Origin: Mya arenaria
Lineage: Eukaryota; Mollusca; Bivalvia; Myida; Myidae
DNA: 64,000 bases
Direction of reading: 5' to 3'
Assembly (NCBI RefSeq): GCF_026914265.1
Contig: NC_069136.1
Location: 57,535,492-57,599,491, forward strand
The notes below the pieces were generated by a model. That model was not told the origin of the DNA and did no database searches. It was given only the letters and a program-made list of their open reading frames with translations. The position numbers were made by a program, and so were the translations under genes. Of this stretch, positions 37,033 to 47,925 are shown piece after piece. Positions within the stretch are counted from its first letter, which is position 1. Each line of letters begins with the position of its first letter.

Positions 37033-37602
37033 TCACTCGCTGTTGACAAGTAATACCAACTCAACAATAGGTCGCACATAGCTCACTAATTTTGAATCTT
37101 TGAAGGCCAACACTTTGACTTTGCGAACTTTCTGATCCGGACTAGGAAACACTTTGTTAACACGGGCTATAGGCCAATAAATACGACTGACAGACTTGTC
37201 CCTCAACAGAACGATGTCTCCAACGCGTATATTGTCTTCTTCATGATTCCACTTCCGTCGTGGTTGTAACGTCTGAAGATATTCCTTCCTCCAGCGACAC
37301 CAAAACGCGTCGGAAAGATGTTTGACGCGCTTCCACTGACTCCTAAGCATGTCCTTAACGTCAACTTCTCCCAATGGCTGCTCGTCTGTACCGGTCTTCA
37401 AGGTAAGTATCGTCGAAGGGGATAACACTTCCGATATGTCAGCGTCATTAGAGATGGGTACCAATGGGCGGGGGTTCATTATGGCACAGACCTCTGCCAT
37501 AAGCGTCACAATGACGTCTTGGGTCAGATTCTTGACGTCACACAACATCGAATCAAGTATGCGACGTACTATCCCAATCATACGCTCCCAGGCACCTCCC
37601 AT
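37033..37602 (-). pseudogene. BEL/Pao integrase C-terminus with DUF5641-like domain
   Basis: It starts MGGAWERMIGIVRRILDSML, where the Glu is the third acidic residue of the integrase core. It continues with the tail module typical of BEL/Pao pol (FWCRWRKEYLQTLQPRRKW, IRVGDIVLLRDKSVSRIYWP). It is separated from the upstream integrase by a stop near 37628. Confidence 0.88.
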
Positions 37603-37629
37603 GTGAGAGCTGTGAGGGGTGTTGAATAT

Positions 37630-38241
37630 TCATACGACACCACTATCGTATAAAAATGTTTTGACAACTCCCTGCTCTACTTGTATGGCCTTGATTTGAA
37701 GATCATCAACAGCCCCAACAAAGTTTGTGCCTCTGTCCGAGTAGAATTCCTTAACTTTCCCACGAACAGAAATAAACCGACGCAAAGCATTTATGAAGGC
37801 CGATGATGAGAGCTCTTCGACGACTTCAATGTGAATGGCCCGTATTGTCATGCAAGTAAATAGCACTGCCCAACGTTTGCTGTTTGCTTGACCGCCTCTT
37901 GTACGTCCCGTAGAAACGTCCCATGGGTCGAAAATATCCACGCCTACATACGTAAATGGCGGTGCTTCATCCAGTCTGCAGGAAGGTAGATCAGCCATTT
38001 CCTGGGTTTGCAGATTGCCTCTTAGTTTGCGGCACTTAATGCACTTGAAGATGAAAGATGAGATTTGTCCACTGCCTCCAGTGATCCAAAATCCCGCTTT
38101 TCTGATGGCACCTGCAGTGAAATGCCTCCCTTGGTGTTGCACACTCTCATGATAATGTCGTATCAGAAGGACGGAAATGTGATGAGTGCCGGGTATGATT
38201 ACTGGGTTTTTCTCACTAGAAGATAAACTGCTTTTACTCAA
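37630..38241 (-). pseudogene. BEL/Pao integrase zinc-binding and core region
   Basis: An HHCC-type zinc finger (HYHESVQHQGRHFTAG...CIKCRKLRG) is followed by the first two catalytic acidic positions (YVGVDIFDPW and FYSDRGTNFVGA). The frame breaks on both sides. Confidence 0.88.
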
Positions 38242-38651
38242 GCGACCTCCTACCCTAAGGATGCTATCTTTGTCGAGATGTGGGTCAAGCTGTAGAATGC
38301 GGCTCCGTTTAGAGATAGGTTTCCCTGATGTGAGGCATTCTAGTTCCGTTGCATAGTTTTCGGCTTAGACCACTTTGATGATGAACTTTTCGGCTTTTCG
38401 ATACGATGATACCTCTTTCAACTGAAGCTGTGTTTGATCCCTTCTCACAAAGTGTTGAAGGTAAGCGATTGCTTGCACTAGTCGTCTCTATACTGAGAAT
38501 CTTGTGAAGCGCTCTGAACCAAGTTGATTTTCAACGATGGACTTGGAGACATTAACATCGGCCTCAACTCCTTATCGTTCTCAGGATCAACACGATGGTG
38601 CTCTTCGCTGTCGTGGTCGTTTTCAGGAACCATATGTGTGGGTCCTCGAAG

Positions 38652-39869
38652 CTAGGCGCTTTTCGTCAGATCCGATGCAGTAACGCCATGTGTTGCGCAG
38701 TCTGCTGGGTTCAGTCTGGTACAGATGTATCGCCATTGTGCTGGTTTTGTGAAATGCCGTATTCGTTCTACACGGTTGCTAACGAAAGTATGAAATCTGC
38801 GAGTGTTGTTATTGATATACCCCAGTACCACGCGACTGTCCGTATGAAACGTAAATGTCTCAATAAGCATTTCCATGTGTTCAGCGACAGTTTGTGCTAT
38901 TTTTACAGCGATCACTGCTGCACATAACTCCAACCTAGGTATAGTGTGTCCCGAAATAGGTGCAACTTTAGACTTTCCCATTAAGAAACCGATCTGCGCG
39001 AGGCCTGCCTCATAGGTAAGAATGTAGGCCACTGCAGCGATGGCCTGTTCTGATGCATCGGAGAATATGTGAACACTGCTCGTGCCATGTGTGAAGCCTT
39101 CCTCAGAATACGTACGAGGTATATGAACCTTCTTAAGATCGGGAAGGGTGTCCACCCAAGATCTCCAATTTGCTAACTGCGTATCAGGTAATGGTTCATC
39201 CCATCCTTTTGCGTTTGTGGTCAGGTCTCTCATGATTAGTCTCCCTTGGATGGTGACTGGTGAGAGAAATCCAACTGGGTCAAAGATACTGTTGATCATA
39301 GACAACACGCCTCTCCGTGTAAAAGGCTTTCCTTCTGAAGAAAATGTGGAAACGAACGTGTCATTATTCAGGTCCCACTGTAACCCTAGACTTCTCTGCA
39401 CAGGTAACGCTTCGTTCTGTAGGTCAATGCCCATAAGGCCTTTTGCCAGATCGTCTGACGGAAACGCGAGCATCACTTCATCACTATTTGACGCGATTTT
39501 GTGAATGTATAGCCCGTGCTCTTGAAGGTCATTTCGTGTTCGTTTCAGCAAACTGATTGCCTCTGTCGGTGTCGGTAATGAAGTCAATGCGTCATCCACA
39601 TAGAAGTCATGGGCAACGAACTTCGTGACGTCACTATCGCTGTGTTCAACGGATTTTCTTAATCCGTATGTGGCTATCGCCGGGGAAGGGCTGTTCCCAA
39701 ATACTTGTACACACATTCTGTACTCAACAAGACTGTTTGAAGGGTCATTGTCTTTGTACCAGAGGATACGAAGATAATTTCTATGGTCTTTACTGACGTT
39801 GAAACAGTAAAACATTTGCTGTATATCGATTGTAATGGCAACTGCCTCTCTCCGGAACCGTATGAGCAC
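38652..39869 (-). pseudogene. BEL/Pao reverse transcriptase palm, connector and RNase H
   Basis: The palm has AITIDIQQMFYCFNV with the first Asp and HDFYVDDALTS with the YVDD catalytic motif at residues 90-93. The A17-type connector follows (LGLQWDLNNDTFV, RGVLSMINSIFDPVGFLSP). RNase H motifs come last: VHIFSDASEQAI, IPRLELCAAV and FTFHTDSRVVLGY. The fingers domain before residue 1 is interrupted around 39870-40030. Confidence 0.92.
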
Positions 39870-40033
39870 ACCAAGAAGGCTATTGGTTAGGTCTGGGCCT
39901 CATCATTGAGTGAGAGGTTTTCATGTTTTGCCGACGAGTCCAAAACACACCTGATCTGGTCTGGCTTCTGAGGGTGCGTGACACCAAACACAGGCAAATA
40001 CCAGCACTCCTGATCTGGAATTAATGTTGGAGC

Positions 40034-40772
40034 CTATTCTGAGTGTCCATTCTCGAAGACTTTTCCCATGAACTCGGTAAACATTTTCATCTTGTGTTTG
40101 TCTCGTCGTAAATTGTAGTCAAGCGTCTTTGCACGACGTTCGGCTGCTACACGGTTGTTCGGCAACTTCGGTCTGTCAGATCGGAACGGTAGTGGAGCGG
40201 TCCATTTTCCAGAGGATTCCACTTTAAATTCGTCTTTCATAATGGCTAGGAACTCTCGATCATCATTGGATAAACCAGGTTTGTTATCCTCCTTTGTCCT
40301 TTTAAATACAGGATCATTATATTCTGAATGCATGTCTTCTCCTTGTGAAACATGCACTGTATTGTGGCATGGCGTAAGCAAGGATTTCCTACCACCATCT
40401 AACAGACACATAGGCCTCTAGCAGGTCACTGCCGATCAGTAAAATGATTTTCGATTCGCTGTCTAACGCGGGTATCTTGTATACAAGGTCACTTAGATGT
40501 GAATGGTGCTTTGCTACTTCTGGGGTGGGAACCTCACTCCTAACGTTTGGTATGTTGTTACATTCAAGCAAGCTGGGAAACTCAAACATGGCACTATTGT
40601 CGAGACTTGCTACAACACAACCAATGGCCAATCTTCCACTTGTGACTATTTTTCCAGCACATGAGCTGATAGTGTATTCCAACATGTTTGTCTTTGGGTC
40701 AAGAAAGTCGAACAATTCTGGCCGTGCCAGAGATTTATTGCTTTGGTCGTCTATGATCGCGTACACTTTCAT
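40034..40772 (-). pseudogene. BEL/Pao aspartic protease and linker to reverse transcriptase
   Basis: 40389-40772 has AIIDDQSNKSLA, the DUF1758-type active site, with the flap and the late hydrophobic ILLIGSDLLEA motif. 40034-40411 continues in another frame (linker with WTAPLPFRSDRPKLPNNR), so a one-base frameshift lies in the overlap near 40400. Confidence 0.85.
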
Positions 40773-40898
40773 TCGCTTTTGTGGTTGGTTTTTATTGTAA
40801 ACATTTACCAGAACAACCTTAGCACACGATTTTCCTGTGAATTCAGTGTCCCCACAAATCTGTGTACATTTGTTAGATACAATTTTGGGCTCGGTCGG

Positions 40899-41336
40899 CT
40901 ACCCGCCGTGGCTTTCTCTCGTTCTATTGAAAACATGCATGGCAATACAATGTCTATCACTATCACACTCCGAACATTTAACACTTGTTTTGCAGTCCTT
41001 GTACAAATGTACACCAGCCAAGCATCCGAAACATAATTTATTGTCTTTCAAAAACAACTGCTTTTTGTCTTCTGGGGTCATAACTCTAAAGGCGCGGCAT
41101 TCATTAAGACTGTGTTTGGTTTTGTGTATGGGACAATGAATAGTTTGTGTCATTCTGTTCCCACTCATATCGGAGTACCGTTCACTGTTCACTGTTGTAC
41201 GACCTTGACCCTTATTTTGATCAGTTTTCCTTGCTGAAATGTCAGGCCTCCTATTTCGATATTTCTGATTTGTTCTAGAAACGTGAGAGTCAACTCGGTG
41301 GAAGTTCAAACCAGGGTCATTACGTACACGTGCCAA
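40899..41336 (-). pseudogene. BEL/Pao gag zinc-knuckle region
   Basis: It contains a CCHC knuckle CFGCLAGVHLYKDC (CX2CX4HX4C) followed by CSECDSDRHCIAMH (CX2CX4HX4H) in a basic, Arg/Asn/Thr-rich context, as expected for nucleocapsid. The frame break near 41340-41430 separates it from the capsid part. Confidence 0.85.
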
Positions 41337-41429
41337 GTCACGTAAGAACTTGGCGAACTCCTGGAAAGGGGAGAAAACCGCGTCATTTTGACTTTTGTAT
41401 CTGGCGGCTGTGGTGACCCATTTCTCTCA

Positions 41430-43215
41430 TCACGTGTATGGTAACTTTTGGACTATTTGGTTAACACATGAAGAGGAGTCGTATATGGATAGTAATGGTT
41501 TAAATTTTGGATTTTCCTTCAATGATTCTATCTCTGCCACTATATCTGACAGTTCATAAAGTTTCTGATTCTCCTTATTTGAAAGAATAGGAAATGCCCT
41601 AAGTTTCTTATTCAAGGAGTCCTCGACCATTTCGGCGCACCCGTACCGCTCCTCCAGCCTCTCCCATGTTCTTTCTAAACCACGTGTCGGGTCATGCGTG
41701 TTAGCTGCTCGAATACTTATTGCATGCCGCCTCCAGTCATTACCCAGCCACATTGCAATAAGGTCTAGTTCTTCAGATGGTGTCACCTTAAGGTCATTCA
41801 TAATAGACTTGAAACTTGTTTTCCAAACCAAATAATTCTCTGGTTTATCGTTGAAATAGGTCAATCTGGATAATAGCAGATCTTTCTTTAAAAGATACTG
41901 AGTAAACTCGCTAACGTTATTCGCGTTACCAGGAGGAACGACTTCATGAGGGTGCGGTGGTATCAGCATATATGGTTGCCCATGTGGTACACAATTCGTT
42001 TGTTGCGGCACTGGTGGGTGCTCGATCATGGGTCCGTGTTTGGGTTGCAGGTTCACTGGCGCATATGGCGGCATCTGCTGTGTATGGGGATTGTACAGGT
42101 GAAGCGGCTGATATCCATGTTGCTCAGGCTGTTGCCCTAACTGCTGTGAAGTATGTATTCCAGATGGTGCCATTAACTGGTCAGGCATCAGTATTCGTTC
42201 CTGTTGCTGTCTCTTGATTCGAGAGCTGGACTATGATTCATGTCTAAACTTCTATGGTGAGACAACTGAATTGGTTGTGAAGACTGGTCATTTAATTGCT
42301 GTTCGTGCAGAGATGAAGGAGGCGAGACCTCAGTATTTTGATTTACAAAGTCCAAAACCCGATCCATTGGATGTGCTACTGGTGCATGTCGAGTCATGGA
42401 AGGCGTTGGCGAGCACGAATGCATTCCGAAAGTATTTGCCTCTGCAACGGCTGCTGCTACTTCCTTCTGTTCATGAATCAAAAGCAGTTCAGTTTCGACG
42501 TCGGCTTTTTGTCTCGCAGTTGCTGCCTGAGCGATTAACTGCTGCTCATCAAGTTGTGCGCGCTGTTTTCTTAGAGCAGCTTCTTGATGGGCAAATACAG
42601 CTTTTGCTTTTGCGGCCTCTGCTTTAGATATTTACGGGCCACTTCACTACTGGCCTTTGTCGATGAGGTTCGAGCAGAAACATTTTCATTAAAATATTCA
42701 CTTTTGTGGGATCTAGCATCTGATTCATTTGTAATTTGTTGAATTTGTGTTTGTACATTTTCCAAGTGGCTGGCCACCTTGGATTAAACGTCCGAGGACT
42801 TCTTTTGAAGAGCAATCATTTCACTGTTACTTTCTTCAGAACATGTCCTGATTAAATACGTATTGAAATCCGAGAGCGCAGTGTTTGACCTTATAAGCAC
42901 AGTTTTGACTTTATTTTCATGTGAGCACAGATCACTATAGTTCAACTGGATTAGGTCAATGTTTACACTGTCTTGAAATTCAGCCCAAAGCTGGTTGAGC
43001 TGGGCGTAGTAATGTTCCACTCGTTCACAATAGACCTCCATAGCTTTAAGTGTTAGTTTTATAACACGCGACATCAAACAACGTTCTGCTTCCAAATGAG
43101 ATGAACAGTAATCGGTTCCTTCTCTGGGAGCTTCTGGTCCATCCTGTAGAGCCCTAGTTATTTTACTTGAAAATTGAGCGTAACTTCCCTTAACAGAATG
43201 CAATATTAGGCACAT
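41430..43215 (-). pseudogene. BEL/Pao gag N-terminal and capsid region, several frames
   Basis: The pieces are 43215-42784 (helical N-terminus), 42777-42571, 42481-42188 (Ser/Gln/His-rich) and 42188-41430. The last has a Pro/Gln/His-rich linker and then a capsid-like part with YFNDKPENYLVWKTSFKSI and LERTWERLEERYG, typical of BEL/Pao gag. Plus-strand frames across 41946-42627 are shadows of this region. Confidence 0.8.
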
Positions 43216-43428
43216 AATGTGAAATATAATCTTGATGAGTCATTTGACAACAATATGATAGAAACTTACACTGTAAATGGGCTAGAATGACGAATTTTGC
43301 AATAATCAAAGAAAGTTCGTAGAAAAACGTTGTCTTTTAGTAAGTACCATTTGACAAAAACGGAAGTGAAACTAAAAGTCGGAACGGGTACCGATATTAA
43401 ACTTAACTTTCAATATAGATACAGAACA
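43169..43428 (-). repeat. BEL/Pao 5' LTR (right), truncated to 260 bp
   Basis: It matches 36546-36805 almost perfectly (offset 6623). The remaining 334 bp of the LTR and the expected primer-binding site are absent; sequence passes directly into gag. A shared GTTATTTTA (36536-36544 and 43157-43165) at the edge suggests a microhomology-mediated deletion. Confidence 0.85.
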
Positions 43429-43724
43429 TCCAATAATAACAAACAATATGAATCGATATAAATAATATAGCTATTTGATGATTTTGTAGTTCTAGCTTTA
43501 TAGATTTAAGTGCGTTGTGAAAACAAGCATGTAGAATGTAAACTGAGGAGGGTCAGTTCAAGTTACCTACAAAATATATCGACTCATATATCTATCGGTG
43601 AAATTTATACCATTATGCAAACCTTTTATCTTAATACTTATATACTATATGTCAGTAAGTTTTTGCTACATTTATGAATATGACTCGTGAACAAAATACT
43701 TATACCACAAAATTATAGTTAAAT
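43429..43724 (+). repeat. Upstream block of propeller copy C
   Basis: The sequence from AATATGAATCGATATAAAT through GATGATTTTGTAGTTCTAGC to the ATG is a diverged relative of 5895-6198 (copy A) and 35455-35776 (copy B). The match begins right at the LTR edge. Confidence 0.8.
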
Positions 43725-44699
43725 ATGGCGACGTTTAGAAGTAATAGAAGACTTGACTCGAAACTTCGTATGGAGGAATTACATGAGGATGATCTGCTTG
43801 AGGAAGATGACTGGTATATTTCGGGAATGTGCTTAATATCTGACGAAGACTTGTTAGTTGTTTGTGATCATCCACAGAAGTGTTTAAAACTGTTTGATAT
43901 AGACAAAAATAAAATTATTGACCATGTCACTTTACCAAAACAACCCCGCTCCGTCGTGGCCATTGCTGGTGATTGCGTGGCAGTCACGATTCCAGAAGAA
44001 AGCAAAATATTTACATACAAAGTATCTGACCGTAGATTAAATATGCATAAAATGCATACATTCTCCGAACCAGGAGAATGCTATGACCTTGATTACATGG
44101 ATGGATACTTGATTGTTACGTTCTACCCTGTTACCAACGGAATTGCAGCACTCATATGTAAGTATGAGGAGAAGGAGGAGGTGTTACCGACCCGGCAAAG
44201 AATTTCTTCGGATGCGAATCACACAATAGGCTATGGAACATTTGACAGACCGGCTTATGTAAAGTGCATATCGTTACTCAGTGAGACGCATTCGTTTACA
44301 GTCGTTATAAGCGACGTTAGTGAACGATACGTTTCGGTATATACCGTGAATACCGAAAACAATTTAGAGACGTTGTTGTTATGGAAACAGAGGGACGATG
44401 TTCTAGAACTAAAAGAACCGAGATGTATGGTTTCGTTCAATAGCGATACTCTCCTCATGATTGGTAGGCTATCGGGAACTGTTGCTTTGCTCAGAATTTG
44501 CAATGGGTATTTAAAATTTGAGCGCAATTTGATCAGAGATCTTGTTAGCCCTTGTTCATCCTGATACTCGCCGAAATGGAAAGAATTGTTAATCAGCTGT
44601 GCAAACATTAAATGCAAAGGAGCTGACAGGGACGAAACGGAAGTGTGTGAAGAAAATCAAAGGTATATACAAGTCTGGAGACATGATGGCGAAGAATAG
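43725..44699 (+). CDS. Propeller copy C: diverged TRIM/NHL-like beta-propeller with one in-frame UGA
   Basis: The frame starts MATFRSNRRLDSKLRMEELH with an acidic N-terminal extension, then the propeller (DDWYISGMCLISDEDLLVV, PKQPRSVVAIAGDCVAVTI, CYDLDYMDGYLIVTFYP, CMVSFNSDTLLMIGRLSG). It reads through 279 codons to TGA at 44562-44564. That codon corresponds to the second Cys of CSSC in copy A (a TGC-to-TGA change at one base). After it the same frame stays open with recognisable family sequence (LLISCANIKCKGADRDE, NQRYIQVWRHDGEE) to TAG at 44697-44699. Either the protein lost its last blade, or the gene is a very young pseudogene, or the UGA is recoded. Amino-acid divergence from copy A is much greater than that between A and A', so it is an older paralogue. 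Confidence 0.75.
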
Positions 44700-44957
44700 A
44701 CTCAATTATTGTGTGACAATCTCGGTCATAGATGTTTCCAATCAAAGTTATATTGACAAGGAAAGTAATATTGATCTCTACAAATGATATATATCTGGTA
44801 AAGTGTAACATACCTTGAAATTGGAGAAGGTATATACAAGTCTGGGGACATGATTGTGTAGAATAGACTCAATTATTGTGTGACAATCTAGGTCATAGAT
44901 GTATCCAATCAAAGTTATATTGACAAGGAAAGTAATATTGATCTCTACAAATGATAT
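44661..44957. repeat. 130-bp tandem duplication at the 3' end of copy C
   Basis: 44661-44790 and 44828-44957 (offset 167) are about 95% identical. The first copy includes the last codons of copy C (YIQVW) and its stop; the second repeats them as noncoding sequence with TAG retained (GTGTAGAATAG). Confidence 0.9.
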
Positions 44958-46108
44958 TTATCGACAGTTATATCTACAAACGAAAGTCAAGCGCCGCAAC
45001 CATAGTTAGTCAGAAACGTTTCAGTAATAGTTTAGAAGCAATTTGACGAATAGTATCTAGAATGGGGATTGTTATCTCTATCACTGTCCGCTACTTCAGT
45101 AGTATATTTAACAAAACCATGCATTCATATTCTAATATGTTTCACACCAAACAGCGGGCCTCAATTTTCTCGAAACTTCTTAAGGTTAACAGGCTTAAGA
45201 AGCCTGTTTCAATAAGCCAATTTACATACTTGAATTTGATTTTGATAACACAAATGGTAGAAAAACAAAAAATTACGCCACATGCGAGTGGTTCATATTT
45301 TTTCTTCTAATACTGTGTTCTTGTTGTTTTGTTAGATATGCTACTGTGTTGATTGCATACATTAAAATTATCTATTTAACATTCTTATTATTAAATGTAT
45401 ATAATGTATTGTCATACCACGTCATGTAATATGTGCTTTGTGTGTAAACAGCGTTCTTTTTAAATATGTAAATAAAACAGGATCATGCATAATTCTGTTG
45501 CATCGGGTCAACTATCTATTATCTAAGCGTTTCATAATTCACAAAAGGCCGAAAACAGCATTGCTAAATGTCTGAAATCATTATCTTTCCTTCGACTAAT
45601 TATCGCATAGGCTTAGCAGACATTGAACTACTTTTGTCTTTTATCGGAGCAGGGATAGGGACAGAGTGAGATATTAGCCAAATTTTTTAATGCTATTGAG
45701 AAAAGATCTCTGGCATTTTATGCCCGCGAAATGCGGACATTTTCTGACGTCCACTGACAGTATGGGTGCCGCCATTTTGTTTTCCCTGTTGACACAGCGT
45801 CTCGGTAATACAGATCAGGAATGAGTGTTTATTCTCCGGATCGCAATGGATCCGAGACTAGGGTTGACAAGGAAAAAATAGGCTCGGACGGGTTACCAGA
45901 ATATTGTTTGGCCTTATATGACTCTTGCTCACTGGAAGTAACCGAAAAAGGTCAAGCTTAATTACCAATTGATAATCGTGATGTCATTATACAGCTCTTT
46001 CACTAAAAACATACACTCTGATGCGAGTGCCAGTTTTTAATTGTATTGATCATATGTAGGTAGCAAGTATGTTTGTTCCTTGAATTGCATAACAGTCAGC
46101 TCTATTAT
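44958..46108. other. Unassigned spacer with a partial family-4 MITE
   Basis: 45156-45300 starts GGGCCTCAATTTTCTCGAAACTTCT, the left end of the family-4 foldback element seen complete at 48083-48326, but lacks the right end. The rest, including a CpG-bearing patch at 45700-45870, shows no coding exon. Confidence 0.5.
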
Positions 46109-46438
46109 CAGTGTGTGTTTACCACGTGATGAATAACGTCATTGGTGCTACGTTGGAAGGCAACATTTTGCTTCGAATGATAACTTAAAACAAAGATAAC
46201 TCTTCTTTTGCTTCATTATTTGAAACGAAACAAAGGGCAGTCTATGCCGCTTCAAATGCCGCCTTCGTTTTATTACCGGAGTTATGTAAGCGGCATAGAC
46301 TGCGCCATGTTAAGTTTCATATGATGAATAAATAGTCGAGTTATCTTTTTTTAAAGTCTGCATTGAAAGCAAATTATTGCCTTCCGACGAAGCATTTATG
46401 ACGCAATGTATCACGTGGTACAATGTATACACAAACTG
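46109..46438. mobile_element. Foldback MITE, family 3, with 5-bp target duplication (copy 1)
   Basis: The 330-bp palindromic element runs from CAGTGTGTGTTTACCACGTG to TCACGTGGTACAATG...ACAAACTG, flanked by ATTAT on both sides (46104-46108 and 46439-46443). The arms pair over more than 130 bp, including GGCAGTCTATGCCGCTT against AAGCGGCATAGACTGC. There is no coding capacity. Other copies are at 46803-47010 (half), 51200-51588 and 56040-56430. Confidence 0.88.
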
Positions 46439-46590
46439 ATTATGTACGTCCTTTCATTCTGTCATATAAATAGTGTACATAATTAAGGAGTACCATTTGG
46501 AGTTGTGATACGTCTTTTCGCACCTCATTTTCTATGGGTGTGTTATTGAATCACGTGTTTCGCCGTCCCAAATTAACTTAATGAACAGTC

Positions 46591-46815
46591 ATGACTGAAT
46601 TTAGACAGCAGAATTCTATCAAGAATGTCTGTTTGGGATCTAGAAAGATTTTATCGATTAGATATTGCTACGCCGCGCTTCTTGTTATGATTTTTATGGC
46701 TTATGTAATAGCGAGCACTGCTGTGCTGATTGGTCTGACACAACTTCAGCACAATATCAGCACTGATGATTTCATTTCTTACGATGGCTATATACATGTC
46801 TGTTTAAGAAACTAG
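46591..46815 (+). CDS. Possible truncated exon: short type II membrane protein start
   Basis: The 74-codon frame has a basic N-terminal segment and one strongly hydrophobic span at about residues 25-50 (YCYAALLVMIFMAYVIAST), then a polar stretch with one N-glycosylation site (QHNIS). This is the layout of the first exon of a type II membrane protein. The last codons come from the family-3 MITE half that begins near 46803, so the original exon was cut by that insertion. I do not recognise the family. Confidence 0.3.
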   Translation: MTEFRQQNSIKNVCLGSRKILSIRYCYAALLVMIFMAYVIASTAVLIGLTQLQHNISTDDFISYDGYIHVCLRN

Positions 46816-47010
46816 ACTCTCAATCAATTTCTGGTTAAAACCTGTAGACGGGGATCCGTAAGCGGCGTAGACTTCGCTATGTTTCATTTGAAATGGTGAA
46901 CAAATAGTGAAATAATCTAGGTTTTAAGTCTTCATTCCGAGCAAAATGTTGCCCATCGACTTAGCATTTATGACGTAATGTAGTAAATGGCGTGACAGAC
47001 GACTTTTTTC
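46803..47010. mobile_element. Foldback MITE, family 3, half copy
   Basis: TTTAAGAAACTAGACTCTCA matches the inner arm of copy 3 (read in reverse), followed by GTAAGCGGCGTAGACTTCGC and TTAGCATTTATGACGTAATG. Only one arm is present. Confidence 0.7.
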
Positions 47011-47169
47011 AGAGTGAAATGGAAGTGGAGAGGTTTTTTGTCTATACTAAAACACGTTTGTGTTGATTGTAAATAAAAAAAACACTATTGTAAACACATT
47101 TTTGGTGCATGTTTTAATGGTCCTTCTATTTACCTACCACGTGTCATGTGTTCGCGTTCGCCTCCCTTT

Positions 47170-47925
47170 AGAGCTTACTGTTTGAACAGATCATCACAAT
47201 ATAAGTATTTATTAGTTAGGTGTTCAAGATTGCTTGGAATTAGGAACTGGGCATTCAGAACCCTGTCAGAGAGTTCAGTTGTAAGGTGGTCGAGAAACGG
47301 AAGAAACATGTTGCGCCTCCAGTAGTCTGAGAACGATTCAGCCGGTGCATTTTGGCGATGCTGTTGTCGCCCCGCTGTTCTTGGCTTCGTAGGTTGAACA
47401 TCTACCGCTGCAGCCATTATCACCGCTTTCCCATAAAACACGTTAAATACAGCTTCGACGTTTCATTGCTGGGATACCAGCTGACATACGATTTTCGCTT
47501 CCTTTGCTGCCTCCACCAAGTCACATTTTTTTTGTTTTGAATCATCTGTGAGAGTGGAACCAACTGTGCCAGTATGAATTCATCACAAACAAGACTTGCA
47601 ATAAATCCAAACTGGGTTATTGCAAGTTTAAATGGTCCGGCCTTTGTATCACCATGTTTCAAGCTGATATCTTCGAGTGTATTGACGACAGTTGTGACTG
47701 AGCACCTGAATGTGTGTAGGGCATTAGATCTTGCCGCCCACCTCGTTTCGCACAATGACTGAAGTTTTGTCCTACGTTCCATTGCCTCGCGATTTTCGGC
47801 GTCGTTTTCAAGAGCATTCAAGTATCGAAGTAGCCGCTTTGCAGAGTAATTGAAGCAAAATGCTACTTTTTGAACAGTCTTCATCACATTGCGAACGATA
47901 AGGTTACCCGGGTAAGGCATCAGTT
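47170..47925 (-). pseudogene. hAT-family transposase fragment, frameshifted
   Basis: The minus strand reads FCFNYSAKRLLRYLNALEND, LCETRWAARSNALHTFRCSV and TVVNTLEDISLKHGDTKAGP, then after a frameshift and a TGA near 47460 the C-terminal DYWRRNMFLPFLDHLTTELS and LIPSNLEHLT. This corresponds to the ribonuclease-H-like core and hAT dimerisation region seen in P52rIPK/ZMYM-type domesticated and free hAT proteins. The N-terminal zinc finger and the ends of the element are not found. It is dead and incomplete. Confidence 0.82.

Larger units (their letters stand above)
36212..43428 (-). mobile_element. BEL/Pao LTR retrotransposon, decayed
   Basis: The 7.2-kb minus-strand element runs LTR, gag, protease, reverse transcriptase/RNase H, integrase, LTR. 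The LTR pair shares 260 near-identical bases (36546-36805 and 43169-43428), starting on the minus strand with TGTTCTGTATC. A purine tract (GACGGGGAG on the minus strand) adjoins the inner edge of the left, 3' LTR. The pol region has BEL/Pao hallmarks: a DUF1758-type aspartic protease, YVDD reverse transcriptase, peptidase-A17-type connector and DUF5641-type C-terminus. Multiple frameshifts and stops make it inactive. The flanks are not contiguous in the paralogous loci and no target duplication is seen. Confidence 0.93.

Noticed and set aside
41946..42627. Plus-strand frames of 64-137 codons
   Set aside because: They are antisense to gag of the BEL/Pao element and have no motifs of their own.
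47170..47925. Domesticated hAT gene
   Set aside because: A stop and a frameshift break the frame and there is no N-terminal zinc finger; a dead transposase fits better.
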